DNA of 64,000 nucleotides from Antennarius striatus (taxonomy: Eukaryota > Chordata > Actinopteri > Lophiiformes > Antennariidae): positions 2,422,501 to 2,486,500 of the forward strand of contig NC_090798.1 in assembly GCF_040054535.1 (NCBI RefSeq), read 5' to 3'. Within the stretch, counting starts at the first letter, position 1. Each line of letters begins with the position of its first letter. Positions 59,616 through 64,000 of the stretch are shown here, in pieces. The position numbers were made by a program, and so were the translations under genes. Below the pieces are notes generated by a model. That model searched no databases. It was not told the DNA's origin and worked only from the letters and a program-made list of their open reading frames with translations.

Positions 59616-59843
59616 AGAAGTTGAGCTTATTTAACCTAGAAGTAAGATCAACATATTTAACGCAGAAGTAAGTTCAACTTGTTTAATCCAGAAGTAAGAT
59701 CAATTTATTTGACCCAGAAGTAAACTCAACTTATTCAACCCAGAAGTAAACTCAATTTATTTAACCCAGAAGTAAACTCAACTTATTTAACCCAGAAGTA
59801 AACTCAATTTATTTAACCCAGAAGTAATCTCAACTTATTTATC
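59616..59843. repeat. 26-bp minisatellite
   Basis: Eight tandem units with an exact 26-base period begin at 59638, 59664, 59690, 59716, 59742, 59768, 59794 and 59820. The typical unit reads AGAAGTAAACTCAAYTTATT plus TAACCC. A shorter, diverged copy precedes them. There are no insertions or deletions among the eight units. From the second unit on, the Y base alternates C, T, C, T, C, T, C, which suggests that the last expansions copied a 52-base dimer. Confidence 0.95.
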
Positions 59844-59914
59844 AGCTAACTATTTTAAAAGTCAGTATTTCTTTTTGAAAATAAAATTCTCATGTTTTGG
59901 CCTAACTTTCCTTT

Positions 59915-59965
59915 GATAGATAGATAGATAGATAGATATACTTTATTAATCCCGGAGGAGATTAC
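59915..59965. mobile_element. GATA run joined to CTTTATTAATCCC: retroelement tail remnant
   Basis: Six GATA units lead into ATACTTTATTAATCCCGGAG. This junction is common in percomorph genomes, where a GATA-type simple repeat abuts a CTTTATTGATCCC-like end of a truncated non-LTR retroelement. Only the terminus is visible, no reverse-transcriptase sequence follows, and the family cannot be named with certainty. Confidence 0.4.
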
Positions 59966-59999
59966 ATTATTAATGAAATATTTATAATATAGACAATAA

Positions 60000-62400
60000 T
60001 TATGAACCAGAATCCTTTCTACATAGTTTACCTACTTGTTGTAAAATGATCTCATCCTATAATCAGATAATAATAAACCTCCCAAACCGAGAGCTGTGAC
60101 TCTAGTTTGAACACAGTACTGTTGGATTCTCCTCTTCTTTAAGCTAACTGCTAACTACCACCACCTGCTGTTTAAGGAGTTCCATGCTACCTGTTGACAT
60201 GACAACAACAGGATGGTGTTCTTTCCAAGCCCCTGATCTCATGTGACCAAAAGTCATAAACATCGGAAAGCTGCAAAACCTGACTTTTGGGCCTCTTGGG
60301 TAAAATGTCACAGGAGCATTACTCTTCACCTGAACGACGACTTAGTGCGATCCACTGCTGTCCTAGCGGTGGAACTAAACGCTCTGTCGTTGTGTTGTGC
60401 TTTGCTCTAAGCTCCTCGGTGCAGTAGATTGTCTTTTTCAAACTGAATTCTGTGCAGGAAGTTGATTCAAACCCTCATGAATGCGGATTTTAGAAGGCCT
60501 GAACCAATTCGGACTTTATTTGACTAATATTTGCTAATAGACGACTCCACAACAAGCCAGAAAAGAGCCAGACCGTCTGAAATCATTCACTGTGTCTATA
60601 ATGACCCAGCAGCAGCTCATTTGTATGGTACTGATGCTGCTCAGTTTGGTTCCAGTGAGTTTGGGGTCTGAACATCTTGTGTTGGCCGAGCAGATGCCTG
60701 GTTGGCGCGTCCTGCTGATGATGGCGTGGACAGTGGTCACCGTCATTCACTCATGTTGTATAGTCTTTTCAGTGCCGAGCGCTGGCTGTTAGGGGTTTCT
60801 TTATGGGGGTGGACACTGGACCGGGGCAGCGACTGGAAGGGATTACTGTCTCCGCTGGAATACTAATGGCTGTCTTTTGTCACCGATCCGTTTCCTCCAA
60901 CCTTCTCTCCACATCGCCCTTCCTCTCTCTCCTTCACCACCAATTTCTCAAGCTCTTTCACTCCTTTTGTCACCCGACACCGATTATTCTCTCTCTCTTT
61001 CCCCCTCCTCATCGCTGCCCCTTCATAATGTCAAGCACTGCAAACACACACACAAACACACACACGCACACACACACACAGTTTGACGCTTCGTACCGCT
61101 CTCCTCTCCTTTTCAAAGTTGCTCCCTCGTTCACTTAATGGCTTCACCCAGTTGTATTGTTCAATGGTGGCTTTTGTCCCTTTCATCTCCTCAAAAACAA
61201 AGGATTCTTGTGCAAACAGGACGGAGGGACGGAGAGGAAGAGATCTCACCCCGGAGCGTGGTCATCGAATGTGTAGACAAAGTCATATTACAATGAGAGG
61301 GAATCCATAAGTATGAATATCAGTTAGAACGATACACCTCTCAAACTCTGTTTTGGCTCTGATAATATTGAAATAACCAGTTTATAATGTAGATATTATT
61401 AAAGGATAACTGAACTATTCAATATTTCTCTTATAATGAACAACTTTTAAAAAAAAATCCATGCATGAAACGTATTATTGAATTTATTATGATGAATAGT
61501 TCCAATTGTGTATTAATCCACAGTTGAAAATAGTTCCAATAAATGCAATTTAATTTTAGCAGCTGTGGAATTATTTCATGTTCAAAATGACGTTAGTAAG
61601 GTTCTCCTACTTATAAACTTGCAATGATTTCAGCTTTTACAAAAAACCCCCAAAAAAACTCCAACAAATTAAAAACAAATGACGATGAAAAGATGATGCT
61701 TAATTTCACTGAAGCGTTTTAGTGTCTTTTAGCAAACTGTTTTGGTTTTACACACCAAACTTCAGGCAAAGGATCGCAGAAATCCTGTAAATGAAAAAAA
61801 GCAACACATTTTCTACACAACTAAACAAAAATCACAGCGGCAGTTCAATTTCCCCATTACATCATTACACCTAAAAGAAACAGTCCCGTGATAGTTTGAC
61901 CTTCATGATGATGACGACGAAGCTCTCTTCCTAGAACTCAGCAACTCATTGGTATCATTATTGGATTGATAGTCCAATAATAGCCGGATCTAGATTAGTG
62001 ATGTTTGAAGGTATAATACATCCATTTTTGTCGTGTGTGGTAGATCTTATAGTGATGACACTGTGCTATTTTTGCAAAGACTTAGAGGCACCCATGAGGA
62101 TTTCTGTAATGTTAAAAGAAAAATCTGCACCCAGGGTCCCCACCAAACATAATCGGTTGTTCTTAGAGCCATAGGATACCCCTGCTAACACACAAACAAG
62201 TAATCAAACCAACAAGTGGATGGACCGATGCATTAACGTATTATAGTTGCTCGATGGGACGCTTGTCCAGTGACAGCGTTTACCTTTGAATGGTGAATAA
62301 ATAAATAATTATATGTGCAGTTGCTCACTGATCCCTGCTGTGAGTTCCATGCTTTGCAAATCAAACATTCCTTCAGACAACAAACGTCATTGTATCGTTC
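60000..62400. other. Gene-free intergenic DNA
   Basis: AT-rich with a CA microsatellite at 61044-61080. No exon, RNA gene or mobile-element open frame is recognised. Confidence 0.6.
61044..61080. repeat. (CA)n microsatellite
   Basis: Interrupted CA run flanked by pyrimidine-rich DNA. It produces the His/Thr-rich plus-strand ORFs seen here. Confidence 0.95.
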
Positions 62401-62517
62401 TCTAACCGTTCTACGGAATACACAAGTGTGTGTTTACTGTCTGTGTAGGCAGGAGTTCTGTAGGGTTCAGAGTTCAGCTGGAGATGGACACGGCCAATCA
62501 CATGGGCATCCTCTTGA

Positions 62518-62780
62518 CCGCCCCTCCCTCCCTCCCTCCCTCCCTCCCTCCCTCCGCGCTCTCCCCCTCCATAACTTAGTATTCAGAACGCAGCCGTCAA
62601 CACAGCTCTCTATTCATTCAGCCGGTGTGAGCTGCAGCGTGGAGAGAGGAGGGTCACAGAGGACAGGGCCAATCAGATCGTCTTTGGCTCTGGGGCTTTT
62701 GTTTCTGCCGTTTGGGTTTTGGTTTGGTTACATTTGCTCCGGAAAAGCAAAGACTGTTTGAGACAAAAGCTCTATTTAGT
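62518..62780 (+). promoter_or_regulatory. kcnj10: Candidate kcnj10 promoter or untranslated exon
   Basis: About 1 kb before the kcnj10 coding exon lies a CCCT tetranucleotide tract (about nine units, 62520-62555). A GC-richer stretch with a CCAAT core (GGGCCAATCAG, near 62666) follows. The kcnj10 coding exon starts at a splice acceptor, so at least one untranslated exon must lie upstream, and this block is one candidate. No convincing donor was identified, so the call is tentative. Confidence 0.25.
62520..62555. repeat. (CCCT)n tract
   Basis: About nine CCCT units. The other strand is a GGGA array with many G-triplets, which can fold into a G-quadruplex. Confidence 0.95.
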
Positions 62781-63710
62781 AAACAGTAAATGAGAACGAG
62801 AAGGAAAAAGGCGCATGGACAAAAAGACTCTGCGGCCCAGATGAGAAAAAAGGTCCGGAGTGGAAAGGCAATGTCTCGTACAATGACGATGAATGTCAAT
62901 GGTACCTCTCAGGATGTCTGACACCGTCTCATCGCCTTACACCAACTGTTCTCAAGCACTTAGCTTAATGTGTGGAAGCACTATCAGTCTTTTAAAGACA
63001 GGCACATTGAACACATCCTATAAAAGACATCCCTTCCCAATGCGCCCGTGTCAGCTTCCACTCTAGGAAGGCTTCTAGACTAGATCTGCTCTCTTCCAGC
63101 CATAAGAGTGTTGGGGAGCATTGGCATTCACAGAACACATGTGCTATGAATGCTTTGTTATAATGGATTCAAATGCTAACTGGTTGGAAAGGGCTGGGTA
63201 GAGCTTAGTACAGTCTACAAGTAGACCTCAGTCGTCTGATGTGTTGTGTAAATCTTTCTGATGCGGAATAATGGCCGCCAACGTCTCTTCACCTCAGTTC
63301 AGTAGCCGCCTTGAATGAGCTTCCACTTTTAAGCTTTTAAGGTGAAAGAACAGCTGTGGTTTCAAGCTGAAAAGAGGCTTTTATTTTGACAAGGCCAGCT
63401 GCCTCCGGTGAAAGGAAGAAAGGGGCTTCAATGGACCGATAGTGGACTGTCACAACGTTAACCAGGGGTGAAATGTGCCTGGAAAAGCCACTTCACTTCT
63501 AATCCCAAATGTTCCACCCTGACATGTTCCTGGTTCATGTGGTTAAAATAGTTCCTCTCTTTCATCGGTTTTTCACACATCCTGCACTTTTTTAAAAATT
63601 TCGGCTCACCTGCTGTTCACTTGATTGACAACGTGCCCCTTTTTCACACACTTTACGACACTTCTTCTGACCTTCTGTTGTCTCATCTTGTCATCTCTAA
63701 TCCCTTGTAG

Positions 63711-64000
63711 TGCCAGTCATGACATCGGCCACTCCCCCGTCCTCTGATGGCTCCTCCCCTCAGAAAGTATGCCACTCCCAAACGCAGACTGACATCACAA
63801 AGCCCTTATTGGGCTCCACGGGGGAGAATGGAGGTGCTGGTGCCGGGGTAGGAGGGGTAGCTGCTGAGGAGCCCAATGCCCTCAGGAGGAGGCGTCGCGT
63901 CCTTTCAAAAGATGGACGAAGCAACGTACGGATCGAGCACGTGAGCGGGCGAGGCGCCCTGTACCTCCGTGATCTCTGGACGACCTTCCTGGACATGCAG
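63711..64000 (+). CDS. kcnj10: Kir4.1 inward-rectifier potassium channel, N-terminal part (runs off window)
   Basis: Inwardly rectifying K+ channel subunit of glia and transporting epithelia. It clears extracellular K+ and often pairs with Kir5.1. The exon opens after acceptor ATCCCTTGTAG (ending 63710) and ATG is at 63719. The 94 codons to the window edge are open. They contain [10 protein letters not shown] and KPLLG, matching the Kir4.1 N-terminus, then [20 protein letters not shown] and the slide-helix segment [14 protein letters not shown] that precedes the first membrane helix. Kir4.2 lacks the SQTQT motif, so kcnj10 fits best. A Gly/Ala-rich stretch (about residues 33-50) lengthens the N-terminus compared with the mammalian protein. 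The pore, TM helices and C-terminus lie beyond 64000. The a/b duplicate cannot be assigned. Confidence 0.87.

Noticed and set aside
62315-62761. 148-residue plus-strand ORF
   Set aside because: It runs through the CCCT tract (Pro/Ser repeat) and has no recognisable domain. The area fits a promoter or untranslated exon better.
1-64000. CRISPR arrays, operons, phage or viral genes, tRNA and rRNA genes
   Set aside because: None seen. Tandem repeats here are microsatellites or the 26-bp minisatellite without spacers, and no tRNA cloverleaf or rRNA core was recognised.

Overview
This window is vertebrate nuclear DNA, most likely from a spiny-rayed (percomorph-type) teleost fish. The reasons are intron-split genes with GT/AG junctions, many introns of only 75-100 bases, abundant CA/TG and GATA microsatellites, and proteins that read as vertebrate orthologues. 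No viral, bacterial, CRISPR or phage feature is present. Almost all apparent long reading frames outside the five genes below are shadows of low-complexity or antisense sequence.

Layout. (1) 1-17.5 kb: the 5' end of pacs1 on the minus strand. Coding exon 1 is 16800-16954, with a CpG-rich 5' region beyond it. The left 16.8 kb is its long first intron, with no exon that I can recognise. (2) 20.3-27.0 kb: the complete sf3b2 gene on the minus strand, 22 coding exons and 875 codons, ending about 3 kb upstream of pacs1 in tandem. (3) 27.7-46.1 kb: capn1 (calpain-1 large subunit) on the plus strand, with 21 coding exons and 706 codons from 32276 to 44995, plus a tentative untranslated first exon near 27.8-28.0 kb. 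sf3b2 and capn1 are head to head. (4) 46.6-49.1 kb: a purine nucleoside phosphorylase gene (pnp) on the minus strand, 6 coding exons and 293 codons, tail to tail with capn1. (5) 49.1-63.7 kb: a gene desert with microsatellites, a 26-bp minisatellite and candidate regulatory DNA. (6) 63711-64000: the start of the kcnj10 (Kir4.1) coding exon on the plus strand, cut by the window edge.

The genes do not form a pathway. They act in pre-mRNA splicing (sf3b2), membrane-protein sorting (pacs1), calcium-dependent proteolysis (capn1), purine salvage (pnp) and glial/epithelial potassium transport (kcnj10). PACS1, SF3B2 and CAPN1 are also neighbours on human 11q13, so the left and middle parts look like conserved vertebrate synteny. 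PNP and KCNJ10 lie on other human chromosomes.

I found no undescribed biological system. The observations most worth a second look are the unusual share of short introns that are a multiple of three and free of in-frame stops (including a weak-donor 78-nt intron in sf3b2 and two consecutive ones in pnp), an exact-period 26-bp minisatellite with alternating units, an unexplained ORF-rich island inside capn1 intron 1, and two perfect DR1 nuclear-receptor motifs.
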